Assembly: GCA_938048925.1 (NCBI GenBank)
Contig: CALITV010000228.1
Coordinates: 1 to 5,807, forward strand
DNA length: 5,807 nucleotides
DNA from: an uncultured bacterium
GTDB taxonomy: Bacteria; UBP6; UBA1177; JAKLFG01
Reading direction: 5' to 3'
Shown here: positions 1-5,639 of the stretch, piece after piece
Numbering within the stretch: the stretch's first letter is position 1
Layout of the letters: every line of letters starts with the position of its first letter
Position numbers and translations under genes: made by a program
The notes under the pieces: generated by a model
What the model was told of the DNA's origin: nothing
Databases searched by the model: none
The model's input: only the letters and a program-made list of their open reading frames with translations

Positions 1-1
1 T

Positions 2-1453
2 TTCGCCGATCGTGATGGGATCGCGGCGGTCTATCCACCCGCCGCGCCGCGGGGTGTACGCGTCCTCACGACGGGGAGAGGGATCGTCCGCGTCTCGTGG
101 GAGGCGCCACTGTCATCACCGCGCTCACTCCATGGAGATCCGGCAACCGGGTATCTCCTTCAGCAGAGCGCTGACGGTTACGCCTTCGACGAGGGAGTGG
201 AGGTAAACGGAACAACAATTCTCCGTGACGGTCTTCCCGTCGATCGCGTCACCTACTTCCGCGTCGTGGCAGTCAACAGCGGCGGTCGGTCGTTCCCCAC
301 CCCAGTGGTCGCAGTACGGCCGAAGAACAGTGCATCTCAGGTGCTCATCGTGGACGGTTTTGAGCGACTTGACCGGTACCAGTTACCGGATGAGGACCTT
401 TCGGGCTATGGTCTCGGATCGGTTGTGCGCATGCGTCTCGAACGGATGAATACCTATGACTATGTCGTTGCTCATGCTACGGCGCTCGCCGATCTCGATT
501 TTTCGTTCGACACCGTACAGAAATCGGGGCTCGGCGCGGTAACGCTCGAATCCTACGACGTGATCGTCTGGTTCGCCGGCGAGCAGTCAACGGCCGACGA
601 AACCTTCACCAACGCCGATCAGGAACAGGTATGCACTTATCTCGAAAACGGCGGTACTCTCTTCCTTTCGGGTTCGGAGTACGGTTGGGACCTCTTTGAG
701 AAAGGGTCATCCATTGATCGCACCTTTTTTACCAATTGTCTCGGTCTTTCCTACCTCGGCGACGATGCGGGGACCTATCAAGCGGCAACGGCCGTCGGCG
801 GAGAGGCGGTGTTCAATGGTACCCTTGCCTTCGACAACGGCGTATTCGTCTATGATGTGAACTACCCCGACCTCATCGAGGCGCCTGCCGGTATCACCTT
901 TCTCCGTTACGGCGACGGTACCGGTGGCGGCGCAGGTGCAGTGATGGCGACTCCTCACCGGGTCGCGGCGCTCGGTTTCCCGTTCGAGACGATCATTGAT
1001 ACCGAAACACGCCGTACGCTTCTCGCCGGTGTCTTCGGGTGGTTCGGACTCGAGCCGATCGAGGAGCTCCCAGACGAAGGATCAAACGACGATGGAGAAC
1101 CTGACGAAGACCAACCAATGAGCGAGGAAACATCACCGGATTCCCTTGAAGATGAAGACACTACCATGGAGGGAGAAACGGCCGAAGAGGATGTGGTGAT
1201 AGAGGAAAAAGAAGCGTCCGATGAGGATGAACCTGCCACCACAGACGGGGATATCACCGATCTTCTGCCGCCAACCGATGATGACTATCTCAACCCCGAC
1301 TCCGGCGACGGTGATGAACCGTTCCTTTCTCTCGACGACGACGAGAGGAATGCCTCGTCAGATTCATCGAATATGATGGACACAGGAAATCTGTTAGATG
1401 ACACCGACGCTCCGAGCGGCTCCTCCGGCGGTTGCGGCTGCTCGCTCCTCTAG
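2..1453 (+). CDS. Exported multidomain protein, C-terminal part: FN3 domain, gatase/ThuA-like domain, acidic tail (5' end cut by window edge)
   Basis: The frame is open from base 2 to the TAG at 1451-1453, giving 483 residues with no start needed inside the window. A GTG at 197 is in frame but falls in the middle of a domain, so it is not the real start. Residues about 20-107 look like a fibronectin type III domain (VSWEAP early, GDPATGY in the middle, YFRVVAVNSGG near the end). Residues about 114-350 look like a class I glutamine-amidotransferase/ThuA-like fold: VLIVDGFERLDR, YDVIVWFAGEQS, LENGGTLFLSGSEYGWDL, and GFPFETI near the end. I see no clear catalytic Cys-His-Glu triad. From memory, this FN3 plus gatase-like pair follows N-acetylmuramoyl-L-alanine amidase or similar hydrolase domains in exported proteins of deltaproteobacterial-type bacteria, so the missing N-terminus may be such an enzyme (inference). 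Residues 351-470 hold 49 Asp/Glu and only 2 Lys/Arg. The protein ends GSSGGCGCSLL, with no transmembrane segment. It is probably exported, but the signal peptide lies outside the window. Confidence 0.8.
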   Translation, partial: FADRDGIAAVYPPAAPRGVRVLTTGRGIVRVSWEAPLSSPRSLHGDPATGYLLQQSADGYAFDEGVEVNGTTILRDGLPVDRVTYFRVVAVNSGGRSFPTPVVAVRPKNSASQVLIVDGFERLDRYQLPDEDLSGYGLGSVVRMRLERMNTYDYVVAHATALADLDFSFDTVQKSGLGAVTLESYDVIVWFAGEQSTADETFTNADQEQVCTYLENGGTLFLSGSEYGWDLFEKGSSIDRTFFTNCLGLSYLGDDAGTYQAATAVGGEAVFNGTLAFDNGVFVYDVNYPDLIEAPAGITFLRYGDGTGGGAGAVMATPHRVAALGFPFETIIDTETRRTLLAGVFGWFGLEPIEELPDEGSNDDGEPDEDQPMSEETSPDSLEDEDTTMEGETAEEDVVIEEKEASDEDEPATTDGDITDLLPPTDDDYLNPDSGDGDEPFLSLDDDERNASSDSSNMMDTGNLLDDTDAPSGSSGGCGCSLL

Positions 1454-1456
1454 CAC

Positions 1457-2803
1457 CTAGAAATAGAGTTCGTACTCCTGCGGTGTCGGGGCGTTGTAGA
1501 TATAACTCGCCTCGTCGCGTTTTATCTTTATCCACAGATCGAGTAGTTCGGCGGGAAAGGCGGGAAGGAGGTAGCCGCGATCTTGGTGCAGACCGTCGAG
1601 AACCAGGTTGAGATTGAGCGGAAAACTGCGCGCCACATCGCTTCGGTCGAATCCGAGTTGTACCGGATCGCTTTTACGCATGATGCCATCTATGCCGGCA
1701 AGCACCATCGCCGAGAGGGCATAGTAGATGTTCGCCGTCGCATCGCCGGTGCGGAACTCTATGCGCACCTCTTTGCCTTTGAGGTAGCCGGGAATACGAA
1801 TCGCCGCGGCGCGCGAACCTTTGGCAAAGGTCGCGTTGACCGGCGCCTCGAATCCGGGGACGAGGCGCTTGTAGGAGTTGGTCGAGGGGTTGGTGAGCGC
1901 CAGCAGCGAACCGGAAAGCGAATGTTCGAGAATGCCGGCGATGTAGGAAAGGGCAAGCGAACTCAGGTTGTAGACACCTTTGCCGGGAAAGAGCGATGCA
2001 CCCTCCTTCTCGAGGTACTGATGAACATGGAGTCCGCTTCCCGCCACCTTGTAGATCGGTTTCGGCATGAAGGTCACAAAGAGGTTGTGTTCGCGAGCGG
2101 TGTTCTTGATGACCCATTTGGCCAGCACGAAGGCATCGGCCGCCGCGAGAAGTGGCAGGAAATTGAGTTCTATCTCGAGTTGTGCCGCACCGACCTCATG
2201 GTGGTGGTATTTGACCGGGATACCGATCCGTTCGAGTGTCGTCACAACCTCGTTACGGAACGAGAAATGACGGTCGTCGGGGGTAAGCCGATGATACCCG
2301 CGATGGATACCGAAACGGGGTTGGTCGTAGTATTCCTCGCCGATCCCTTCGGGGCTCTGTATCTTGTAGTAACTGTGACCGAAATCGGTGGCGTAGGAGA
2401 CATCGTCGAAGACATAGAATTCGAGTTCGACGAGCATCTTTGCGGTATCGGCGAGCTTCTTTTTGTTCAGATAGTCGAGCGCCGCACGGGCAACCGCCCG
2501 CGGGTAGTGACTGAACGGCTCGCCGTCGGTGGTTACCACATCGCAGAGACAGTGCACGATACGCCGTTCTCCCTCTCGGCTCTCGAAGGCGGCCGAAAGA
2601 TCGGGGATCGCCACCATGTCGGAGGCATGCACCTTGGCGAACCCGAAGTTCGATGCGTCGAAACCGATTCCTTCGGAGAGCACCTTTTTCGAGATATAAC
2701 CTTTCGGGATCGTCACATGGCGAATGGAGCCGTAGATATCGAGCATAAGGAGATCGAGAAAATCGGCCTGTTCTATCTTCCCGGAAAATTTTGCGAGATT
2801 CAT
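1457..2803 (-). CDS. glnA: Glutamine synthetase, type I (non-adenylylated form)
   Basis: It catalyses ATP-dependent amidation of glutamate with ammonia to glutamine in the cytoplasm. The 448 residues match the usual GSI length. Visible landmarks are the N-terminal beta-grasp Asp (LDIYGSIRHV, D22), the metal-binding VELEF (E126, E128), HHEVG and QLEIE (E203, E210), GSGLHVHQ (H259), the flap NSYKRLVPGFEAP (E319), and the phosphate/metal-site RIEFRTGD (E349, R351). The C-terminus PTPQEYELYF is family-typical. No NLYDLP-like adenylylation tyrosine is seen, so GlnE-type control is unlikely. Where Bacillus GS has the feedback-inhibition Arg (GFVRIEESDM), this protein has Lys57 (GFAKVHASDM). The ATG at 2803 is chosen because the conserved domain begins there and GAGGAG (2810-2815) lies 6 bases upstream. 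The open frame continues further upstream to 3046, but that part overlaps the preceding gene and is not protein-like. The gene lies 25 bases after the EEP lipoprotein gene and is probably co-transcribed with it. Confidence 0.96.
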   Translation of the reverse strand: MNLAKFSGKIEQADFLDLLMLDIYGSIRHVTIPKGYISKKVLSEGIGFDASNFGFAKVHASDMVAIPDLSAAFESREGERRIVHCLCDVVTTDGEPFSHYPRAVARAALDYLNKKKLADTAKMLVELEFYVFDDVSYATDFGHSYYKIQSPEGIGEEYYDQPRFGIHRGYHRLTPDDRHFSFRNEVVTTLERIGIPVKYHHHEVGAAQLEIELNFLPLLAAADAFVLAKWVIKNTAREHNLFVTFMPKPIYKVAGSGLHVHQYLEKEGASLFPGKGVYNLSSLALSYIAGILEHSLSGSLLALTNPSTNSYKRLVPGFEAPVNATFAKGSRAAAIRIPGYLKGKEVRIEFRTGDATANIYYALSAMVLAGIDGIMRKSDPVQLGFDRSDVARSFPLNLNLVLDGLHQDRGYLLPAFPAELLDLWIKIKRDEASYIYNAPTPQEYELYF

Positions 2804-2809
2804 AGGAGA

Positions 2810-2815
2810 CTCCTC
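2810..2815 (-). promoter_or_regulatory. Ribosome binding site of the glutamine synthetase gene
   Basis: GAGGAG on the minus strand, 6 bases before the ATG at 2803. It decides the start codon, because the same reading frame stays open for another 81 codons upstream, through the 3' end of the lipoprotein gene. Confidence 0.85.
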
Positions 2816-2828
2816 TCGAACAACATCG

Positions 2829-4016
2829 TTATCTGAACAGCGTCGCCTTGATGCCGTAGTGATCGGAGTAGGCGCTCTCCTTCTCCTTACCGTTCTTGAT
2901 ATAGGTAAACGGCTTGTCGAACACCCGCTCCGCCGACAGCGTGAGGCTTTCATAGTTGGTGAAAAGGACATGGGAGGTAATTTGATTGACCGCATTCGCC
3001 GCGGTGAGCGGATTGTCGGCGCACACGGTACAGGAAGGAACAGCATCGCTCGGCTCTATGAATGGGTTGTAGTAATAGGCGTAGTAAAACAGGTTGTAAA
3101 CGCTCTCGTTCTTGCCTCTGATGTCACGCCCTATCGCCGGGCCGGCAGCGAGGTCGCCCATGAGCACCCGGAACGCGACATTCTTCGCCGGAGCGAGGTC
3201 TATGATCGTCTGCGCCTGCGCTGCCGTCTCTCCCTCCCATGTGCCGTAAGAGCCTTCATAGGTCATTTCACCAACAATGTCAGTCAACTGTGTGCAGATG
3301 ACCTCGGCCGTGCCGAAGTAGGGGTGGATGACGACCGCTGCGATGTATGCGCGTTGGTAGGAGAACGAGTCAAACACCTCCAGTTTCGCACCGGTCATTG
3401 GATAGCGGGAGAGAAGCATAAGGCCGTTGTTGCCATCCTGCATCATCGCTGGCGGCGTCTGTTCCTCGGTGCAGGCGGCTATGATGCCGGTGATGTCGGT
3501 GGCGCCGCCCATGATCGCGCCGATGAGACAGTTGCGACATTCGGCGGGAATGCCGGTGATCTCATCAAGGCAGTTCTGTGCCAAACAGAGACCGATCGCC
3601 ACCACATCGCTCGGATCGGTTTCACCGCAGTTGGTGAGGTAACACATCGCCATCGGCAAAAGATCGTCTCCGGTACAGGCGGCTGGTTGCGGCTCCGGTT
3701 CCTCCGCTTTTGTCACCTTGTAGAACCGATAGGGGAAGATTAGTTTGAGATCGTCGCTTATCTTCTTTTGATCCGCCGCCTTCCATACCTCCTGCAGACA
3801 GACGACATCGGCGCCGCTGTCGGCAAGCGCCTGCGGCAGCACTTTGAGACGCTCAGCGTAGTTGAGCACCGTTGCCGAGTCGAGGCCGGCGTTGAAGGTC
3901 AGGAACGACCAGCGGGTCATCTCCTCCGGAGTCGCCGTCATCGTGTTGTCCACGAAGGTGTCGCACGAAGCGACGAGAAGCATGCCCACAAAGACGATCG
4001 TCATGCGAAGAGACAT
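2829..4016 (-). CDS. Lipoprotein of the endonuclease/exonuclease/phosphatase (EEP) fold with degenerate active site and Cys-rich insert
   Basis: 395 residues. The N-terminus has a short charged start, a hydrophobic stretch and a lipobox LVASC (Cys18), followed by Asp19. This indicates a lipoprotein; Asp at +2 is the inner-membrane retention signal in E. coli. The EEP (DNase I-like) landmarks come in the right order: FLTFNAG (N42), DVVCLQEVW (E76), NGLMLLSRYPM, MGDLAAGP (D288), SCTVCADNPL, and SDHYGIKATL (D385, H386). Three usual catalytic positions look changed: the TH motif reads CTQL (Q243), GDxN reads GDLA (A290), and the IDH motif reads TSH (S348). Residues about 110-190 are an insert with eight cysteines (114, 125, 130, 144, 149, 160, 163, 182) in repeated CxxxxC-like units. 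Family members include sphingomyelinases, nucleases and phosphatases; the substrate here cannot be named, and the protein may be a weak enzyme or a non-enzymatic binder. The start at 4016 has AGGGAGG 6 bases upstream. It lies 79 bases after queE and 25 bases before glnA. Confidence 0.85.
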   Translation of the reverse strand: MSLRMTIVFVGMLLVASCDTFVDNTMTATPEEMTRWSFLTFNAGLDSATVLNYAERLKVLPQALADSGADVVCLQEVWKAADQKKISDDLKLIFPYRFYKVTKAEEPEPQPAACTGDDLLPMAMCYLTNCGETDPSDVVAIGLCLAQNCLDEITGIPAECRNCLIGAIMGGATDITGIIAACTEEQTPPAMMQDGNNGLMLLSRYPMTGAKLEVFDSFSYQRAYIAAVVIHPYFGTAEVICTQLTDIVGEMTYEGSYGTWEGETAAQAQTIIDLAPAKNVAFRVLMGDLAAGPAIGRDIRGKNESVYNLFYYAYYYNPFIEPSDAVPSCTVCADNPLTAANAVNQITSHVLFTNYESLTLSAERVFDKPFTYIKNGKEKESAYSDHYGIKATLFR

Positions 4017-4022
4017 TTTTTT

Positions 4023-4029
4023 CCTCCCT
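4023..4029 (-). promoter_or_regulatory. Ribosome binding site of the EEP lipoprotein gene
   Basis: AGGGAGG on the minus strand with a 6-base all-A spacer before the ATG at 4016. It supports this start over the internal ATG at residue 5. The 79-base gap to queE (4017-4095) is rich in pyrimidine runs on the minus strand. I found no convincing -35/-10 pair or terminator hairpin in it, so the gene may depend on transcription from the queE promoter. Confidence 0.75.
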
Positions 4030-4095
4030 CACGAGATTAAGTCGTTTCTCATGCTATAGTGGGAACGAAAAAAAGGGAAAGAAAAAATGTCGCTT

Positions 4096-4755
4096 TTACG
4101 GTATACCGAGCACCTTATGGAGTTGCAGTTGGAAACGGAACGGGAATGTCGTGCTCATCCGCAGGACGAAGGCGGCGACGGTGGAAAACCAAGCCGGGCC
4201 CTTCTCGAACACAGGGCTTACGAACACCTCGATGTCGTAATGCGCCGCACGGAAAACGCACGAGGCAACGAAATCGAGGTCGCTCTCGTTGGCCACGACG
4301 AATTTGAGCCATCCCCGTTCTCCGAGAGAGAGGAGATTGTCTGTGTCGAAGGAATCTTCCTCTCCCGATGAGGGTGTTTTCCAATCAACCGAAAAAAAGA
4401 GTGCCGGGAACCGTGCGCGAAGGCGTGCGATGGGCAGCGACCCGTTCGTCTCTATCGTTATTCGTCGGTCGGTGGGGAGGAGAGAGAGCATCTCGGCGAG
4501 CGGTTCTTCTTGGAGGAGCGGCTCACCGCCGGTGATGCAAAGGTCACGCACTCCATAGCCGGCTAGGCGCTGCGCCGTCTCTTTGGGAGAGAGCATTTCG
4601 GCGACAGATCCCGTTGCGGCCTCGTATGCGTCGCACCACTCACACGAAAGATTGCACTGGGCAAGCCGCAGAAACGCGGTCGGAACGCCGATAAAGCACC
4701 CTTCTCCTTGAAGAGAAGCAAAGAAGGAGTGCACTGCGAGTTTCATCCGTTTCAT
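4096..4755 (-). CDS. queE: 7-carboxy-7-deazaguanine synthase (radical SAM), queuosine/preQ0 pathway
   Basis: QueE converts 6-carboxy-5,6,7,8-tetrahydropterin to 7-carboxy-7-deazaguanine using SAM and a [4Fe-4S] cluster, a step on the way to preQ0 and queuosine in tRNA. The 219 residues fit the family length. Family signs are SLQGEGCFIGVPTAFLRL (residues 14-31), the cluster motif CNLSCEWC (C34, C38, C41; CxxxCxxC), TGGEP (75-79), the SAM-contact ETNG (102-105), DWKTPSSG (124-131), LKFVV, and the C-terminal LHKVLGI. No queC, queD or queF is in the window. The ATG at 4755 is the first in frame; a second ATG at 4746 (Met4) is possible. Neither has a good Shine-Dalgarno sequence, which fits the promoter placed only 7 bases before the first ATG and suggests a leaderless mRNA. 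The start is therefore less certain than the identity. Confidence 0.93.
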   Translation of the reverse strand: MKRMKLAVHSFFASLQGEGCFIGVPTAFLRLAQCNLSCEWCDAYEAATGSVAEMLSPKETAQRLAGYGVRDLCITGGEPLLQEEPLAEMLSLLPTDRRITIETNGSLPIARLRARFPALFFSVDWKTPSSGEEDSFDTDNLLSLGERGWLKFVVANESDLDFVASCVFRAAHYDIEVFVSPVFEKGPAWFSTVAAFVLRMSTTFPFRFQLQLHKVLGIP

Positions 4756-4762
4756 GTTTCAT

Positions 4763-4791
4763 ACGATAGCGAGAGAAGAGAAGGGTGTAAA
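4763..4791 (-). promoter_or_regulatory. Predicted sigma70-type promoter of queE
   Basis: On the minus strand: -35 TTTACA (4786-4791, 5 of 6 consensus), a 17-base spacer, -10 TATCGT (4763-4768, 4 of 6). The -10 box ends 7 bases before the ATG at 4755, so transcription would begin at or next to the start codon. The -35 begins directly beyond the T-run of the HU terminator. Prediction by eye only. Confidence 0.55.
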
Positions 4792-4820
4792 TAAAAAAAA
4801 CCCTCCCGTTGCCGGGAGGG
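4792..4820 (-). terminator. Intrinsic terminator of the HU-family gene
   Basis: Read on the minus strand: CCCTCCCG, loop GCAA (a GNRA-type tetraloop), CGGGAGGG, then eight T (4793-4800). The 8-bp stem is perfect and spans 4801-4820. It starts 30 bases after the HU stop codon. The plus strand has no T-run after the stem, so the terminator works in one direction only. Confidence 0.93.
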
Positions 4821-4850
4821 GCAAAAAACGGCTCTCGAAGGTTGCTTAAA

Positions 4851-5156
4851 TTACAGGGCTTTCTTGAAGCTCGGCGTGGGCCGGAAGCCGACCGTCTTGG
4901 AGGCCTTGATCTTGATCTCCTTGCCGGTCTGCGGGTTACGGCCGATGCGTGCCTTGCGGTGCGACACCTTGAAGGTGCCGATGCCGTTGAGATTGAGTTT
5001 GTTCTCAGCGGCGATCGTGTCCTTCATGATCTGGATGAAGGTGTCGTACACTTTCTTGGTCTGCTCGTTGGTCAGATTGACATGCTTCGCCAGGTTCTCC
5101 TTCATGACCTTGAGGAACGCCGTCTTCGTCTTCGCGACCATCTTGTTCTTCGCCAT
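4851..5156 (-). CDS. HU/IHF-family DNA-binding protein
   Basis: A small basic nucleoid protein expected to bind and bend DNA as a dimer. It has 101 residues against about 90 for typical HU, the excess being a Lys-rich N-terminal extension (MAKNKMVAKTK). Helices occupy about residues 12-50. The signature GIGTFKVSHRKARIGRNPQTG follows at 58-78, with the DNA-intercalating Pro75 at the tip of the beta arm, then KEIKIKASKTVGFRPTPSFKKAL. The ATG at 5156 is preferred, since GGGAG (5165-5169) sits 8 bases upstream. The in-frame GTG at 5165 overlaps that ribosome binding site and cannot use it. The gene is a single-gene unit with its own promoter (5198-5226) and terminator (4792-4820). The family is certain, but whether it is a housekeeping HU or a paralogue cannot be told. 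Confidence 0.95.
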   Translation of the reverse strand: MAKNKMVAKTKTAFLKVMKENLAKHVNLTNEQTKKVYDTFIQIMKDTIAAENKLNLNGIGTFKVSHRKARIGRNPQTGKEIKIKASKTVGFRPTPSFKKAL

Positions 5157-5197
5157 GGGTTTCACTCCCTTGCAAAGGTTACTAAAAGGACAGAGGC

Positions 5198-5226
5198 AGT
5201 ATGAAGGAAGAGGAGTGTCTTGTCAA
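5198..5226 (-). promoter_or_regulatory. Predicted sigma70-type promoter of the HU-family gene
   Basis: On the minus strand: -35 TTGACA (5221-5226, perfect consensus), a 17-base spacer, -10 CATACT (5198-5203, 4 of 6). The predicted start is near 5191, giving a leader of about 35 bases with GGGAG before the ATG. A 7-base A-tract (T-run 5230-5236 on the plus strand) lies just upstream of the -35, as in an UP element, which would suit a highly expressed nucleoid protein. Confidence 0.75.
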
Positions 5227-5246
5227 TACTTTTTTTCGAAAAAGAT

Positions 5247-5338
5247 GAAAAAAAGTTCTTTGAAATAAAGGGGTTTGGCGTGTTGTATAAAAAAACGAAG
5301 AAAACTTTACACTAAAAAAAGGGTAGAAAAAAAGTTCT
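5247..5338. repeat. AT-rich segment with A-tracts and a 13-base direct repeat
   Basis: The sequence GAAAAAAAGTTCT occurs at 5247-5259 and again at 5326-5338, 79 bases apart. Runs of exactly seven A lie at 5248-5254, 5289-5295, 5314-5320 and 5327-5333, with a T7 at 5230-5236 beside the HU promoter. Such tracts can bend DNA and stimulate transcription. Part of the similarity comes from simple A-runs, so a chance origin is possible. No convincing gene lies between the HU start and about 5608: open frames here have no ribosome binding site and unusual codons. Confidence 0.5.
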
Positions 5339-5533
5339 ATGTTAAGAAACAACAAAAATTTTGATATGTTACAAGTCGTTGTTTCAAAGACTCCTTGTAG
5401 TAACGCTAGATCCAAGAGTAAAACAGCGGCCATAAAGCGTTTTTCCGCCATGAATCGGATATTCATGAGGCTGCTAACAGTAACAAGAAATCTTCCCTGT
5501 CTTGTGCGTAAAGCAGTTTTTCCTTTTTTATGA

Positions 5534-5639
5534 AACCTCGGTGAGAAAACGATAGCGAAAGGTTTATCAACGAGAAGATGCCGTTTTCTCAAGGATAGGG
5601 TAGGTTATCATCGATTAAATGTCCATTGAGACCGAGGTT
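5534..5639. repeat. Nested inverted repeats, possible structured RNA or binding site
   Basis: The outer pair is AACCTCGGT (5534-5542) with ACCGAGGTT (5631-5639), a perfect 9-base inverted repeat. The inner pair is TGAGAAAACG (5542-5551) with CGTTTTCTCA (5582-5591), a perfect 10-base inverted repeat. The left arms share only base 5542, while the right arms are separated by about 39 bases. In RNA from either strand this could form a closing stem with a hairpin branch. There is no T-run typical of an intrinsic terminator. I recognise no known RNA family here. Confidence 0.4.

Noticed and set aside
955..1257. A Ser-rich 100-codon frame on the minus strand
   Set aside because: It is the complement of the Asp/Glu-rich tail of the left-edge gene; acidic codons read backwards give Ser and Val-like codons.
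1583..2836. A 417-codon open frame on the plus strand opposite the glutamine synthetase gene
   Set aside because: Its codons are in register with the glnA codons, so it stays open because that gene rarely uses TTA, CTA and TCA. The translation is not protein-like and the minus-strand product is an unmistakable enzyme.
2804..3046. An 81-residue N-terminal extension of the glutamine synthetase
   Set aside because: It would overlap the end of the lipoprotein gene, is Arg/Pro/Ser-rich with no family similarity, and a strong ribosome binding site precedes the ATG at 2803.
2859..3743. A 294-codon open frame on the plus strand opposite the EEP lipoprotein gene
   Set aside because: It is also in codon register with the real gene, has no ribosome binding site and no recognisable domain. 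It is a shadow of codon bias.
4099..4108. Perfect 10-base palindrome CGGTATACCG at the 3' end of queE
   Set aside because: It encodes the conserved family C-terminus (Gly-Ile-Pro) and has no loop or partner site, so it is probably chance.
5260..5291. A plus-strand promoter TTGAAA (5260-5265) and TATAAA (5286-5291)
   Set aside because: The spacer is 20 bases, too long for a sigma70 promoter, and no supported gene follows.
5339..5533. A 64-codon frame on the plus strand
   Set aside because: No Shine-Dalgarno and no good promoter at proper spacing. It uses TTA, AGA and CTA codons that the neighbouring genes avoid. It is basic and featureless; not excluded, but not supported.
5182..5592. A 136-codon frame on the minus strand starting at TTG
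   Set aside because: It runs through the HU promoter and A/T tracts, giving Phe/Lys runs, has no ribosome binding site, and resembles no protein I know.
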